Shown: positions 18,402-29,000, counted from the first letter of the stretch. The stretch: DNA of 64,000 bases from Marinilabiliaceae bacterium JC040 (GCA_022496785.1 SNAP01000006.1:62001-126000); one strand, 5' to 3'. A program made the numbers and translations. Notes: generated by a model from the sequence alone, not told the origin.

Positions 18402-20015
18402 ATGAAAAAATTAGTATGTATGTACATCTTCTTGATGACGATATTCGTTTTCCAAGTTGATGCACAGTCGGTTTTAGATTACCAGAATGATGAATTTTTT
18501 GGTGAATCTTGTACAAGTATAATGGTCGGTAAGAAGGCTACTACAGATGGTTCTATTATAACTAGTCACACTTGTGATGGAAGATATAGAACTTGGCTTC
18601 GTTGGGAGAAATCAAAGAAATTTGATAAGAGGGGAATGACAAAAATATACAAAGGTCTATTAAAAACTGAGGAAGCTCATGATATGAAGAATGTTGTTGT
18701 TGCAGGAGAAATTCCTCAAGCAAAGCAGATTTATGCATTTTTGAATACAGCTTATCCTTGTTTAAATGAGAAACAGTTAGCTATTGGTGAGACAACGATT
18801 GTTGGTCCTAAATCGCTTGTCAATCCTAAAGGAATGTTCCAAATAGAAGAGTTGGAAAGAATTGCTCTACAAAGATGTACTACTGCAAGAGGTGCTATTA
18901 AATTAATTGGAAAATTAATTAAAGAGTATGGTTACGGAGATTGGGGAGAGTGTATTACAATAGCAGACCCTAATGAAGTATGGCAGTTAGAAATATTTGG
19001 AGAAGGAAAAGATAAGATAGGTGGAGTGTGGGTTGCACAGAGGGTTCCAGATGACCATGTAGCTATTTCAGCAAATTTCTCAAGAATAGGTGAAATAGAT
19101 TTAGATAATCCAGATTTCTTTATGGCATCTAAAAATATCTATAAGGCAGCTAAAAGATTAAAAAGATGGAATGGAAAAGAAACATTTAAGTTTTGGAAAG
19201 TTTATGGAGGTAATAAAAGACCATTTACTATAAGAGATTTTTATGTATTAAATCATTTTGCTCCTTCTTTGAAATTAAATATGAAGATGAAGGAGTTACC
19301 ATTTTCTGTAAAACCAGAACATAAAGTTTCAGTTCAAGAGGTTATGGCTTTATATAGAGAGTGTTATGAGGATACACCTTGGGATATGACTCAAAATTTG
19401 AAGGTAGAGAAAAAGAAATATAATAAGAAGGGTAAGGTAATAGGTAAAGAAATAGTACGCTCACCTATAGCACATCCATGGCCAACAGGAGATTCAAGAA
19501 GATTGTATAACTCATTGAAAAAAGGAAGTGTGAAATATCAAAGAACAGTTGCTGTAGCTTGGTGTTCATATTCTTTTGTAGCTCAATTAAGAAATTGGCT
19601 ACCAGATGAAATAGGTGGTAGAATATTCTTTTCTGTAGATAATCCTGCTCAAAGTCCTAGAATTCCTATTTATGCTGGATCTTCAAAATTGCCAATAGCA
19701 TTTGAAGTTTGTGGTCAAAAAAGAAATAGAGATGATGCTTTAATTTGGAATTATAGAAGAGCTAATAAGTTAGCTACTTTAAAATGGCAATCAACTCGTA
19801 AAGGAATGATGGATGAAGTGTTATATTTTGAGAATAAGGCAATTGAAGATGGAAAGGTACTAGAATCTAAGATATCAAAATTGTTAAAAGCTGGAAATAA
19901 GAAAGAAGCTCAGAAATTATTGAATAGATATACTCGTGATTTTACAGGTTCTACATCTTACAGATGGAAAGAATTAGAAAATGAGTATTGGCATAAATTT
20001 GGTTTAGGTTTCTAA
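18402..20015 (+). CDS. C69 family dipeptidase (secreted)
   Basis: The 537-residue protein has a signal peptide (about 1-21) and then E-S-C-T-S-I-M-V-G, where Cys37 is the expected N-terminal nucleophile freed by processing, followed by T-T-D-G-S and T-H-T-C-D-G. This is the Ntn-hydrolase fold of family C69 (PepD-like). It likely removes dipeptides from peptides in the periplasm, feeding amino acid uptake. A short C-terminal helical segment extends beyond the catalytic domain. Confidence 0.88.
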   Translation: MKKLVCMYIFLMTIFVFQVDAQSVLDYQNDEFFGESCTSIMVGKKATTDGSIITSHTCDGRYRTWLRWEKSKKFDKRGMTKIYKGLLKTEEAHDMKNVVVAGEIPQAKQIYAFLNTAYPCLNEKQLAIGETTIVGPKSLVNPKGMFQIEELERIALQRCTTARGAIKLIGKLIKEYGYGDWGECITIADPNEVWQLEIFGEGKDKIGGVWVAQRVPDDHVAISANFSRIGEIDLDNPDFFMASKNIYKAAKRLKRWNGKETFKFWKVYGGNKRPFTIRDFYVLNHFAPSLKLNMKMKELPFSVKPEHKVSVQEVMALYRECYEDTPWDMTQNLKVEKKKYNKKGKVIGKEIVRSPIAHPWPTGDSRRLYNSLKKGSVKYQRTVAVAWCSYSFVAQLRNWLPDEIGGRIFFSVDNPAQSPRIPIYAGSSKLPIAFEVCGQKRNRDDALIWNYRRANKLATLKWQSTRKGMMDEVLYFENKAIEDGKVLESKISKLLKAGNKKEAQKLLNRYTRDFTGSTSYRWKELENEYWHKFGLGF

Positions 20016-20030
20016 TCCAAAAGAATAAAG

Positions 20031-20065
20031 AGATTGTCTTCTAGTGAACGAAGGCAATCTTTTTT
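20031..20065 (+). terminator. Terminator after the C69 dipeptidase gene
   Basis: AGATTGTCTTC pairs with GAAGGCAATCT (one G-T wobble) around an eight-base loop, followed by TTTTT. It lies between convergent genes and probably ends the plus-strand transcript. Confidence 0.8.
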
Positions 20066-21794
20066 AGTTATGAAATTTGATATCTTTAATAAGTAATTGG
20101 ATTTCTCTTTTTCCCATGAAAACATTTTCTTGAAGAGAATAACAAATATCAAAGCATGCTCCATTTTGAATCTTTTCTGCAAGGTATCCCATCCCAAAAG
20201 CTATTCCATTTATAGCTATAGGAAATGTATCTTTAGGAGTATCTGTAATAACTAATTTTAAGTGTTCGTTAGATCTTCCAACTGCTTTAGTTTCTCCATA
20301 ATCAACAACATTTCTTGTAACAAAGACTGGATTAAGGTTTTTCGGTCCAAAAGGAGCAAAGTCCATTAATTTTGTAAAGAATTTATTTGTGATATTGTTA
20401 AATGAAATTTCAGCATCAATATTTATTTGAGGAATTAGAGTCTCATTAGAAATATGATCTTCAACGTACTTATTGAATTTATCTCTAAATAGAGGATAAT
20501 TTTCTTCCTTTAGACTTAAGCCTGCAGCATATTTATGTCCACCATAGTTTTCTAGATATTCACTGCAGTGTGAGATTGCATTATATAGGTCGAAACCGTC
20601 TATAGAGCGAGCTGAACCTGTAATAAGGCCTGTAGATTTATCAGATTCAGTGAATATGATTGTTGGTTTATAATATGTTTCTATTAATCTTGAAGCGACA
20701 ATAGCAATTACTCCTTTATTCCATTTTTTATTTAAGAGCATGGTAGTTTTACTATTTTCACTGTAAATATCATCTTCAAGTAGTTTCTTAGCTTGATCAG
20801 TAATGTCGTGATCAAATTTCTTCCTAGTGTCGTTGATATTGTTAATTCTCTTACCTAGATTTTTTGATTTTTCTTTATCTTTTTCAATAAGTAATTGTAC
20901 AGAATATTTACCTGATTCTATACGGCATGCTGCATTTATTCTAGGTCCTATTTTAAAAACGATATCATTAATTGTTAAATCTTTTTCTATATTAGCTATA
21001 GATTTAATTGTTTTTAAGCCTATGCAAGGGTTGGCATTAAGTCGTTCTAAACCGTGTTTTGCTAATATTCTATTTTCTCCAATGATAGGAACAATATCTG
21101 ATGCTATACTTACGCATAATAGATCTAGGAAAGGATAAATTTCTTCTTCAGATATATTATATTTTTGGCAATATCCCTGTAAAAGTTTGAACCCAACTCC
21201 ACAGCCAGAAAGATCTTTAAATGGATAATTACAGTCTTCTCTTTTAGGATCGAGAATAGCATAAGCATCAGGTAATTGGGTGTCTGCTGTGTGATGGTCG
21301 CAGATGACTATATCAATATTTTTACTTTTTGCATATTCTACTTTTTCTATTGCTTTTATTCCACAATCAAGAACAATCATAAGAGTGACTCCTTCGCTAT
21401 GTGCGCGATCGATGCCTTGAGTTGATATTCCATATCCTTCGGTATAACGATCTGGAATATGAAATAGAAGATTTGAGCAGTATTTAGAAAGGAAAGAATA
21501 TATTAAAGCTACAGAAGTTGTGCCATCAACATCATAATCTCCATAAACAAGAATTTTTTCTTTAGTATCAATACCTTGTTTAAGTCTTTCTACAGCTTTA
21601 TCCATATCTTTCATAAGAAAAGGATCGTGTAAGTCTTTAAGTGAAGGAGCAAAAAAGCTAATAGCATCTTTCTTATTAAAGATTCCTCTTTGAATAAGTA
21701 AATTACATAAAATATTGTTATATCCTATAGCTTCAGAGAGTGAATCGGTGAGAGATTGATCACTTTTTGGGTTAATACTCCATCTTTTATTCAT
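20064..21794 (-). CDS. recJ: Single-stranded-DNA-specific exonuclease RecJ
   Basis: The 576-residue protein has the DHH phosphoesterase motifs V-Y-G-D-Y-D-V-D-G-T, V-L-D-C-G and I-C-D-H-H-T, then the DHHA1 domain with G-S-A-R-S and Y-G-G-H-K-Y-A-A-G, and a C-terminal OB domain. It degrades single-stranded DNA 5' to 3' in recombination and mismatch repair. Monocistronic and divergent from lysS across 284 bases; no clear minus-strand -7 box was found there. Confidence 0.95.
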   Translation of the reverse strand: MNKRWSINPKSDQSLTDSLSEAIGYNNILCNLLIQRGIFNKKDAISFFAPSLKDLHDPFLMKDMDKAVERLKQGIDTKEKILVYGDYDVDGTTSVALIYSFLSKYCSNLLFHIPDRYTEGYGISTQGIDRAHSEGVTLMIVLDCGIKAIEKVEYAKSKNIDIVICDHHTADTQLPDAYAILDPKREDCNYPFKDLSGCGVGFKLLQGYCQKYNISEEEIYPFLDLLCVSIASDIVPIIGENRILAKHGLERLNANPCIGLKTIKSIANIEKDLTINDIVFKIGPRINAACRIESGKYSVQLLIEKDKEKSKNLGKRINNINDTRKKFDHDITDQAKKLLEDDIYSENSKTTMLLNKKWNKGVIAIVASRLIETYYKPTIIFTESDKSTGLITGSARSIDGFDLYNAISHCSEYLENYGGHKYAAGLSLKEENYPLFRDKFNKYVEDHISNETLIPQINIDAEISFNNITNKFFTKLMDFAPFGPKNLNPVFVTRNVVDYGETKAVGRSNEHLKLVITDTPKDTFPIAINGIAFGMGYLAEKIQNGACFDICYSLQENVFMGKREIQLLIKDIKFHN

Positions 21795-22038
21795 TGATAT
21801 ATTCTTGTTTTTATTCTAAAATGAAAATTCGTCACAAAGTACATTTTTTTATCATGAATTTCAAGTTATATGATTTATATTTTCTTTACATATTTTTATA
21901 TTAGTACTTATATCTTTAAAGATCAGTTATTTTTATTGAAAATAAATAAAACAAATGTTTGAAATTATATATTAACGAAAAGTGTTAATTAACGTTCAGA
22001 CAAACTAGATTAAAAAATGGATTACAAATTAATATTAT

Positions 22039-22046
22039 TATATTTG
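22039..22046 (+). promoter_or_regulatory. -7 promoter box for lysS and the long downstream gene string
   Basis: TATATTTG followed by C matches the Bacteroidetes -7 consensus, 33 bases before the lysS ATG. No TTG sits at the expected -33 place. The rest of the 284-base gap to recJ is AT-rich with no gene or structure I can name. Confidence 0.55.
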
Positions 22047-22078
22047 CATTTTAATTAAAATATTACAATTAAATAGAG

Positions 22079-23800
22079 ATGAGTTATACAGAATTAACAG
22101 AACAAGAAATAATTAGACGAAATTCGTTGAAAGAACTTGAAAATCTAGGTATAGAAACATACCCAGCAAGTGAGTATAAAGTAGATTCATATTCTGTAGA
22201 AATAAAGAAGCAGTTTGAAGAAACTTCTGAAGAAAGACCTGTAGTGATAGCTGGTAGAATAATGAGCAGAAGAATTATGGGTAAAGCTTCTTTTGTTGAA
22301 ATTCAAGATTCAAAGGGAAGAATTCAAGTATATATATCGAGAGATGATATTTGTGAAGGAGAAGATAAAACATTTTACAATACAGCATTTAAAAAATTAA
22401 TGGATATTGGTGATATTGTAGGTGTTGAAGGTTATGTTTTTAGAACAAAAACAGGGGAGATATCGGTACATACTCAGAAATTAACTTTATTATCAAAGTC
22501 AATTCGTCCATTACCAGTAGTGAAATCAAAAGATGGTAAACAATTTGATGCTTTTACAGATCCAGAACAAAGATATAGACAAAGATATCTTGATTTAATA
22601 GTAAATCCTCAAGTAAAAGATACTTTTATAAAACGTTCAGGCATTATAAATTCAATGAGAAGCTTCTTTACAAATAGAGGTTATCTAGAAGTTGATACTC
22701 CTGTTTTACAATCTATACCTGGAGGAGCGGCTGCACGTCCATTTATAACACACCATAATGCATTGGATATTCCTTTGTATTTAAGGATAGCTAATGAGTT
22801 ATATTTGAAAAGATTAATAGTTGGAGGTTTTGAGGGTGTGTTTGAATTTTCTCGTAACTTCAGAAATGAAGGTATGGATAGAACTCATAATCCTGAATTT
22901 ACATGTATGGAAATATATGTTGCGTATAAGGATTATAACTGGATGATGAACTTCACTGAAGAAATGATTGAAAAGGTAGCAATGGATGTAAACGGAGTTA
23001 CTGATGTACAATTAGGAGAGAATATGATATCTTTCAAACGTCCTTTCGCAAGAGTTAGAATGGTTGATGCAATAAAGGAACATACAGGTTTCGATATTGA
23101 AGGAATGAATGAGGAAGAATTGCGCGAAGTTTGTAAAAAACTTAATATGGATGTTGACGAGTCTATGGGTAAAGGAAAACTTATAGATGAGATTTTTGGA
23201 GAAAATTGTGAACACAAGTATATACAACCAACATTTATTTACGATTATCCAAAAGAGATGTCTCCATTGACTAAAAAACATAGAGATAATCCTGATATGA
23301 CTGAGCGTTTTGAGTTAATGGTAAATGGAAAAGAAGTTGCAAATGCTTATTCAGAATTAAATGACCCTATTGATCAATTAAATCGTTTTGAAGATCAGTT
23401 AAAACTTCAAGAAAGAGGTGATGATGAAGCAATGTTTATTGATTACGATTTTGTGAAAGCTCTAGAATACGGAATGCCTCCAACATCAGGAATGGGAATA
23501 GGTATTGATAGATTAGTAATGATGTTAACAAATAATTCATCAATACAAGATGTCTTATTATTTCCTCAAATGAAACCTGAATTAAAAGAGAAGGTGGATT
23601 CTGATGATAAATTTGTATCTTTAGGTATTGCTCCAGAGTGGGTTGATTTAATTAGAAAAGCAGGTTTTAAAACAGTAGAAGATTTAAAAGCTGTAGATAA
23701 TGTAAATAAGTTACATCAAACTCTTTGTGGGTTAAATAAAAAACATAAATGTGGCTTAGTTAATCCTACAAAGGAGACCGTAACTGAATGGTTATCGTAG
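22079..23800 (+). CDS. lysS: Lysyl-tRNA synthetase, class II
   Basis: The 573-residue enzyme has the OB anticodon-binding domain (about 55-150), class II motif 1 around [13 protein letters not shown], motif 2 [10 protein letters not shown] and motif 3 [10 protein letters not shown]. About 65 extra residues after motif 3 form a helix-hairpin-like tail ([12 protein letters not shown]), as in other Bacteroidetes LysRS. It charges tRNA-Lys. The pair lysS-gpsA is conserved in Bacteroides; here it heads a ten-gene string. Confidence 0.97.
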   Translation: MSYTELTEQEIIRRNSLKELENLGIETYPASEYKVDSYSVEIKKQFEETSEERPVVIAGRIMSRRIMGKASFVEIQDSKGRIQVYISRDDICEGEDKTFYNTAFKKLMDIGDIVGVEGYVFRTKTGEISVHTQKLTLLSKSIRPLPVVKSKDGKQFDAFTDPEQRYRQRYLDLIVNPQVKDTFIKRSGIINSMRSFFTNRGYLEVDTPVLQSIPGGAAARPFITHHNALDIPLYLRIANELYLKRLIVGGFEGVFEFSRNFRNEGMDRTHNPEFTCMEIYVAYKDYNWMMNFTEEMIEKVAMDVNGVTDVQLGENMISFKRPFARVRMVDAIKEHTGFDIEGMNEEELREVCKKLNMDVDESMGKGKLIDEIFGENCEHKYIQPTFIYDYPKEMSPLTKKHRDNPDMTERFELMVNGKEVANAYSELNDPIDQLNRFEDQLKLQERGDDEAMFIDYDFVKALEYGMPPTSGMGIGIDRLVMMLTNNSSIQDVLLFPQMKPELKEKVDSDDKFVSLGIAPEWVDLIRKAGFKTVEDLKAVDNVNKLHQTLCGLNKKHKCGLVNPTKETVTEWLS

Positions 23801-23821
23801 TCATAATTTAAAAAGAATATA

Positions 23822-24817
23822 GTGGGAAAAGATAAAAAATTTGGTATCGTAGGTGGGGGCAGTTGGGCAACAGCCCTTGCTAAGATACTGATGGAAACTC
23901 AAAATAGTATAAACTGGTTTATGCGTAAACCGGAATGTATTGAATTGTTTAAAGCTGAAGGTCATAATCCAAGATATTTAATGGATGCTGATTTTGATGT
24001 TGATAAAATTTCATTTTATTCAGATCTTGATGAATTAGTTAATAATTCGGATATAATAGTATTGGTTATTCCATCTGCTTATGTAAAAGATGTGTTAGCT
24101 TCTCTTACTGTATCTTTAAAAGATAAAGTTGTTTTATCGGCAATAAAAGGTTTAATACCTGAGGAAAATACAATAGTTGGAGAGTTCCTTCATGAAAAAT
24201 ATAGTATTCCTATAGAAAATATTGCAGTAGTTTCTGGTCCTTGTCATGCAGAAGAGATAGCTTTGGAAAGATTATCTTATTTAACTTTTGCATGTTGTGA
24301 TTTAAAACTGGCAGAATATTTAGCTGATGGTTTCACTTGTTCGTATGTTAAAACAACAATAAGTGAAGATATATATGGAACTGAATATGGTGCTGTTTTA
24401 AAAAACGTATTTGCAATTGCTTCTGGAATATGTCATGGATTGAGATATGGTGATAATTTTCAAGCTGTGTTGATTTCTAATGCAATTCAAGAAATGGAAA
24501 GATTTGTTGATGCAGTGCATCCTATAAGTAGAGATATTAAAAGTTCAGCTTATTTGGGAGATCTATTGGTAACAGGGTATTCGCAATTTTCTAGAAATAG
24601 AACTTTTGGAACAATGATAGGAAAAGGATATTCTGTCCGTTCTGTCCAACTAGAAATGCATATGGTTGCTGAAGGCTATTTTGGAGTAAAAGGGATAAAA
24701 GCAATAAATGAGAAGTATAATGTAGACTTACCTATTGTAGATGCTGTATATAATATCTTGTATGAAGGTATTGCTCCTGCAATAGAAGTTCGTTTATTAA
24801 CAGATAAACTTCGTTAA
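23822..24817 (+). CDS. gpsA: Glycerol-3-phosphate dehydrogenase [NAD(P)+]
   Basis: The 331-residue enzyme begins with the dinucleotide motif G-I-V-G-G-G-S-W-A-T-A-L and carries S-A-I-K-G-L and the catalytic-Lys region T-E-Y-G-A-V-L-K-N-V. It makes sn-glycerol 3-phosphate from DHAP for phospholipids, and could also feed CDP-glycerol if the downstream CDP-glycerol-transferase-family proteins use it. The start is GTG at 23822; no ATG is nearby in frame. It is 21 bases after lysS. Confidence 0.94.
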   Translation: MGKDKKFGIVGGGSWATALAKILMETQNSINWFMRKPECIELFKAEGHNPRYLMDADFDVDKISFYSDLDELVNNSDIIVLVIPSAYVKDVLASLTVSLKDKVVLSAIKGLIPEENTIVGEFLHEKYSIPIENIAVVSGPCHAEEIALERLSYLTFACCDLKLAEYLADGFTCSYVKTTISEDIYGTEYGAVLKNVFAIASGICHGLRYGDNFQAVLISNAIQEMERFVDAVHPISRDIKSSAYLGDLLVTGYSQFSRNRTFGTMIGKGYSVRSVQLEMHMVAEGYFGVKGIKAINEKYNVDLPIVDAVYNILYEGIAPAIEVRLLTDKLR

Positions 24818-24827
24818 AATATTAATT

Positions 24828-25313
24828 ATGAAAATTTCAATTATATATCATTCTGAAAGTGGTAATACAGAGAAAGTAGCTCAATTTATAGCAAAAGGAA
24901 TGATTAATGCTGGTGATGTAAATGTAAAATGTATGTCTATAGATAGTATAGATTTAGATTATGCTAAAGAATCTTCAGCATTTATTTTTGGTTCACCAAC
25001 ATATATGGCTTCTATGTCATGGCAGATGAAAAAGTTTATTGATACAGAATCAAAGAAACTTAATATGGAAGGTAAGATGTGTGGTGTATTTGCTACTGCT
25101 AATTACTTTGGTGGTGGTGCTGAAATTGCTGAATTATCTATGATAGGTCAATTGTTAGTAAGAGGAGTGCTTATTTATTCGGCAGGTGCATCAAAAGGAG
25201 CACCATATACTCATGTTGGTACCGTAGCAATAAAAGACGGTAATGAATTTGAACAAGAAAGAGCAGAATTATTTGGAAAACGTTTTGCAGAAAAAGCTCT
25301 AGAATTGTTTTAG
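24828..25313 (+). CDS. Flavodoxin-family protein
   Basis: The 161-residue protein begins with I-I-Y-H-S-E-S-G-N-T-E-K-V-A, the FMN-phosphate loop of flavodoxins, and has G-S-P-T-Y-M-A and the F-A-T-A-N-Y-F-G-G-G loop typical of WrbA-like NAD(P)H:quinone oxidoreductases rather than electron-transfer flavodoxins. Its role is likely redox in the cytosol. It lies 10 bases after gpsA. Confidence 0.85.
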   Translation: MKISIIYHSESGNTEKVAQFIAKGMINAGDVNVKCMSIDSIDLDYAKESSAFIFGSPTYMASMSWQMKKFIDTESKKLNMEGKMCGVFATANYFGGGAEIAELSMIGQLLVRGVLIYSAGASKGAPYTHVGTVAIKDGNEFEQERAELFGKRFAEKALELF

Positions 25314-25340
25314 TATTATTAATAATAAAAATCTAAAGAA

Positions 25341-26135
25341 TTGAAACAGTATTTAGATTTGTTGAAAACAATATTGAAAGATGGAACTGAAAAGACTGAT
25401 AGAACCGGAACAGGTACCATTAGTCTTTTTGGTTATCAGATGCGTTTTGATTTATCAAAGGGTTTTCCATTGTTGACAACAAAAAAGCTACATTTAAAGT
25501 CTATAATTTACGAATTGTTGTGGTTTCTTAATGGTGATACAAATGTTAAATATCTTCAAGATCATGGTGTTAGGATTTGGAATGAATGGGCAGATGATAA
25601 AGGAGAGTTAGGACCTGTTTATGGTGCACAATGGAGATCTTGGCCTAAATCTGATGGATCATATCTTGATCAGATAAGTCAGTTAATTAAAGATTTAAAA
25701 GAGAATCCAGATTCGCGTAGAATGATTGTTTGTGCTTGGAATGCAGGTGAAATAGAAAGAATGGCTTTAGCTCCATGTCATGCACTATTCCAATTCTATG
25801 TTGTTAAAGGGAAATTATCTTGTCAATTATATCAAAGGAGTGCAGACTCATTTCTAGGAGTACCTTTTAATATTGCATCATATGCATTATTAACTATGAT
25901 GATTGCTCAAGTATGTGATTTAGAACTAGGTGAGTTTATTCATACATTTGGAGATGTACATATATATAAAAATCATCTTGCTCAGGTGGAACTTCAATTA
26001 TCTAGAGATACTAGAGAATTGCCAAAAATGTTTATAAATCCAGATGTAAAAGACATATTCTCTTTCAATTATGAAGATTTTAGACTAGTGAATTACAATC
26101 CACATCCGCATATTAAAGGGGAAGTGTCAATTTAA
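25341..26135 (+). CDS. thyA: Thymidylate synthase
   Basis: The 264-residue ThyA has the family start M-K-Q-Y-L-D-L-L, the R-T-G-T-G-T loop, catalytic Cys146 in [10 protein letters not shown], and the folate-site end with H-P-H. It methylates dUMP to dTMP using methylene-tetrahydrofolate. The start codon must be TTG at 25341, since no ATG or GTG fits the conserved N-terminus. Its usual partner folA is separated from it here by the UDP-sugar dehydrogenase gene. Confidence 0.96.
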   Translation: MKQYLDLLKTILKDGTEKTDRTGTGTISLFGYQMRFDLSKGFPLLTTKKLHLKSIIYELLWFLNGDTNVKYLQDHGVRIWNEWADDKGELGPVYGAQWRSWPKSDGSYLDQISQLIKDLKENPDSRRMIVCAWNAGEIERMALAPCHALFQFYVVKGKLSCQLYQRSADSFLGVPFNIASYALLTMMIAQVCDLELGEFIHTFGDVHIYKNHLAQVELQLSRDTRELPKMFINPDVKDIFSFNYEDFRLVNYNPHPHIKGEVSI

Positions 26136-26139
26136 AATT

Positions 26140-27453
26140 ATGAAAATAGCAATTGTTGGTACAGGGTATGTAGGTTTGGTTACAGGAACTTGTTTTTCTG
26201 AAACAGGTATTACTGTTACTTGCGTAGATATAGATAAGAATAAGATTGATGCTCTAAAAAAAGGTATAGTTCCTATTTATGAACCAGGATTGGCTGAGAT
26301 GATCTCTAGAAATATTTCTAACGATAGATTATTCTTTTCAACATCTTTAAAAGAGAGTTTATTAGGTGCTGATATTGTTTTTATCGCAGTGGGAACTCCT
26401 CCAATGGAAGATGGAAGTGCTGATTTGAAATATGTTCTTGATGTAGCAGATGAAATAGGTGAATGTATTGATAAATATATATTAATAGTTACAAAATCTA
26501 CAGTTCCTGTAGGAACTTCAGAAAAAATTAGAGGGAGAATTAGTAAAAAACTAGTAGAAAGAAATTTGGATATAAGTTTCGATATGGCTTCAAATCCTGA
26601 ATTTTTAAAAGAGGGAGCTGCTATAAATGATTTTATGCATCCTGATCGTATAGTTGTAGGTGTTGATTCTCCTAAAGCAAAGAAGTTAATGGAAAGACTT
26701 TATCATGCATTTCTTATACAAAATCATCCCATAATATTTACAGATATTGTTTCTTCTGAAATGACTAAATATGCCGCAAATGCAATGTTGGCTACTAGAA
26801 TTTCTTTTATGAATGATATAGCTAATTTGTGTGAAATTTTAGGTGCTGATGTGGATGAAGTAAAAAAAGGTATAGGAAGTGATTCTAGGATAGGTAAAGC
26901 TTTTCTTAATGCTGGTTGTGGTTATGGAGGTTCTTGTTTTCCAAAAGATGTAAAAGCATTAATTAAAATAGGAAAAGAAAATGGTTGTGATTTAGAGCTT
27001 CTTAGATCAGTAGAAAGTGTAAATCAAAATCAAAAGCAAGTTTTGTTTAAGAAAGTAGTAACCAAATTTGGTAAAGATTTATCAAATTTACGTTTTGCAA
27101 TTTGGGGTTTATCTTTTAAACCTTGTACTGATGATATGAGAGAGGCACCTTCACTTATTTTAATTAATGATCTTTTAAATGCTGGAGCAGAAATTAATGT
27201 CTATGATCCTATAGCAATGGAAGAGGCTAAAAAATATTTGAACGATAAGGTTAATTATTATGAGGATATGTATAAGGTACTATCAAATTGTGATGCTTTG
27301 ATTTTAGTTACAGAATGGCAAGAATTCAAAGTACCAAAATTTACATATGTAGAAAAGGCTTTAAAATCAAAAATAATCTTTGACGGAAGAAATATATACG
27401 ATAAAAAGCAAATGCAAGATTTTGGTTATGAATATTATTCAATAGGAAGATAA
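26140..27453 (+). CDS. ugd: UDP-glucose 6-dehydrogenase family protein
   Basis: The 437-residue enzyme has the NAD motif I-V-G-T-G-Y-V-G-L-V at 5-14, the central dimer domain and catalytic Cys266 in G-Y-G-G-S-C-F-P-K-D. Its sequence fits UDP-glucose dehydrogenases, which oxidise the C6 hydroxyl to a uronic acid for capsule or LPS. GDP-mannose or UDP-HexNAc substrates cannot be excluded. It lies between thyA and folA with 4-base and 3-base gaps, which is unusual, and links this housekeeping stretch to the surface-polymer genes that follow. Confidence 0.92.
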   Translation: MKIAIVGTGYVGLVTGTCFSETGITVTCVDIDKNKIDALKKGIVPIYEPGLAEMISRNISNDRLFFSTSLKESLLGADIVFIAVGTPPMEDGSADLKYVLDVADEIGECIDKYILIVTKSTVPVGTSEKIRGRISKKLVERNLDISFDMASNPEFLKEGAAINDFMHPDRIVVGVDSPKAKKLMERLYHAFLIQNHPIIFTDIVSSEMTKYAANAMLATRISFMNDIANLCEILGADVDEVKKGIGSDSRIGKAFLNAGCGYGGSCFPKDVKALIKIGKENGCDLELLRSVESVNQNQKQVLFKKVVTKFGKDLSNLRFAIWGLSFKPCTDDMREAPSLILINDLLNAGAEINVYDPIAMEEAKKYLNDKVNYYEDMYKVLSNCDALILVTEWQEFKVPKFTYVEKALKSKIIFDGRNIYDKKQMQDFGYEYYSIGR

Positions 27454-27456
27454 GTT

Positions 27457-27942
27457 ATGGAAATATCGATTATAGTTGCTGCATCTATTAATAATGCAAT
27501 AGGAAAAAATAATAATTTGTTGTGTAGATTATCTAATGATTTAAAAAGATTTAAAAAGATAACAATGGGACATCATATATTGATGGGAAGAAAAACTTTT
27601 GAATCAATAGGTAAACCACTGCCAGGTAGAACAACTGTTATTATTACAAGACAAAAAGATTATACACAGGAAGGATGTAAGATTGCTAATTCAATTGAAG
27701 AGGCTATAAATCTTTGTCAAGATACAGAGATTTTTATTATAGGTGGAGGAGAAATTTATAATCAAGCTTTTAATATTGTAAACAATATTTATTTAACTAG
27801 AATTCATTCTATTATTGATGGTGATACATTTATTCCAAATATAGATGATGATAATTGGCAAGAGGTAGATCGTGAAGATTTTCTAAAAGATGAGAAAAAT
27901 GAATTTGATTATTCTTTTATCAACTATAAAAAGAAGTTATGA
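27457..27942 (+). CDS. folA: Dihydrofolate reductase
   Basis: The 161-residue enzyme has the DHFR fold motifs: A-I-G-K near the start, Asp28 in S-N-D-L-K-R-F-K (the catalytic acid), M-G-R-K-T-F-E-S-I-G with P-L-P-G-R, and I-I-G-G-G-E-I-Y. The normally near-invariant Trp of the L-P-W/L-W-H loop is Cys23 here (L-L-C-R-L-S). It regenerates tetrahydrofolate after ThyA. Its stop overlaps the next start as ATGA, so translation is coupled to a polymer-synthesis gene. Confidence 0.93.
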   Translation: MEISIIVAASINNAIGKNNNLLCRLSNDLKRFKKITMGHHILMGRKTFESIGKPLPGRTTVIITRQKDYTQEGCKIANSIEEAINLCQDTEIFIIGGGEIYNQAFNIVNNIYLTRIHSIIDGDTFIPNIDDDNWQEVDREDFLKDEKNEFDYSFINYKKKL

Positions 27943-28997
27943 AAGTAGTATTATTCTGTGAACAAAGATATGCTATAAGTATATTAGAACCTCTTCAAGA
28001 TGAATCTTTAAGAAGGAATTACGAAGTTCTTTGGTTTATAGATAAAAGAAATATAAAAGATTTTAAACCTATTTCTGATAGTATTAGTTGGACAACTAAT
28101 ATTCAAGAAATATATGATTTTAATCCCGATTTAATATTTGTACCATGTAATATAGTTCCATACTATCTTCCTGGAGTGAAAATACAGATATTTCATGGAT
28201 ATGCAGCAGAAAAGAAAGATCATTGGGTAATACGTAAGTATTTTGATATGTATATGACTCAAGGTCCTTTTTTTACAGAAGGTTTTAAGAGATTAGAGAA
28301 AAAATATAAAACATTTGAAGTTCTTGAGACAGGATGGACTAGACAAGATTGGATATTTAAACATTTAAATTCATTTAATACTTATAAAAATGAATTATTA
28401 ACTAAATATAACAAGAAAGAGATAGTTTTATATGCTCCAACTTTTTCTCCATCTTTAACTTCTTTACCATTTATAAAAGATGAATTATTGCGTTTGGTTA
28501 ATGAATACAAAGACATATTACTACTATTAAAATTTCATCCACTAACAAAAGAAGAATGGGTTAAGGAGTACAAACAACTAGCTATAGAGAATAATTCTAT
28601 ACTCTGGATAGATGATAATGATGTAACAAAATATGAAATAATATCTGATTTAATGATTTCAGATACCTCTTCAGTTGTTTATGAGTTTTTATTATTAAAT
28701 AAACCAGTTATAACTCTTAATAATGTAGCAAAAGATATATATTGGAATAATATTGATGAAGCTGAGAAACTTTTATCTACTTATAATAACATAAAAACAC
28801 TTGATGATACAAAACATTTAAGAGAGTGGATTGTAAATAATTATGATCCTTATTTAGATGGAAAAGTTGCATCAAGAATGCTTGATGGAGGAATTGATTA
28901 TATAAAGCGCAAAGGAGTTCCTAAAGAGAAAAAAGTTAATTTGTGGAGAAAATATACAAGTGTAAAGAGATTTGGGAGAATAGTAAGAAAGAATTAA
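27939..28997 (+). CDS. CDP-glycerol glycerophosphotransferase family protein (TagB/TagF-like)
   Basis: The 352-residue protein has the GT-B-like architecture of the family: an N-terminal half with F-H-G-Y-A-A-E-K-K-D and a C-terminal half with L-Y-A-P-T-F-S-P, L-K-F-H-P-L and M-I-S-D-T-S-S-V-V-Y-E-F, the CDP-binding region. Members transfer glycerol-phosphate or ribitol-phosphate from the CDP-activated form onto a lipid-linked acceptor at the inner membrane face. The C-terminus is strongly basic, suiting membrane association. The nearby CDP-ribitol synthase suggests ribitol-phosphate as donor group; this is inference. Confidence 0.82.
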   Translation: MKVVLFCEQRYAISILEPLQDESLRRNYEVLWFIDKRNIKDFKPISDSISWTTNIQEIYDFNPDLIFVPCNIVPYYLPGVKIQIFHGYAAEKKDHWVIRKYFDMYMTQGPFFTEGFKRLEKKYKTFEVLETGWTRQDWIFKHLNSFNTYKNELLTKYNKKEIVLYAPTFSPSLTSLPFIKDELLRLVNEYKDILLLLKFHPLTKEEWVKEYKQLAIENNSILWIDDNDVTKYEIISDLMISDTSSVVYEFLLLNKPVITLNNVAKDIYWNNIDEAEKLLSTYNNIKTLDDTKHLREWIVNNYDPYLDGKVASRMLDGGIDYIKRKGVPKEKKVNLWRKYTSVKRFGRIVRKN

Positions 28998-29000
28998 TAT

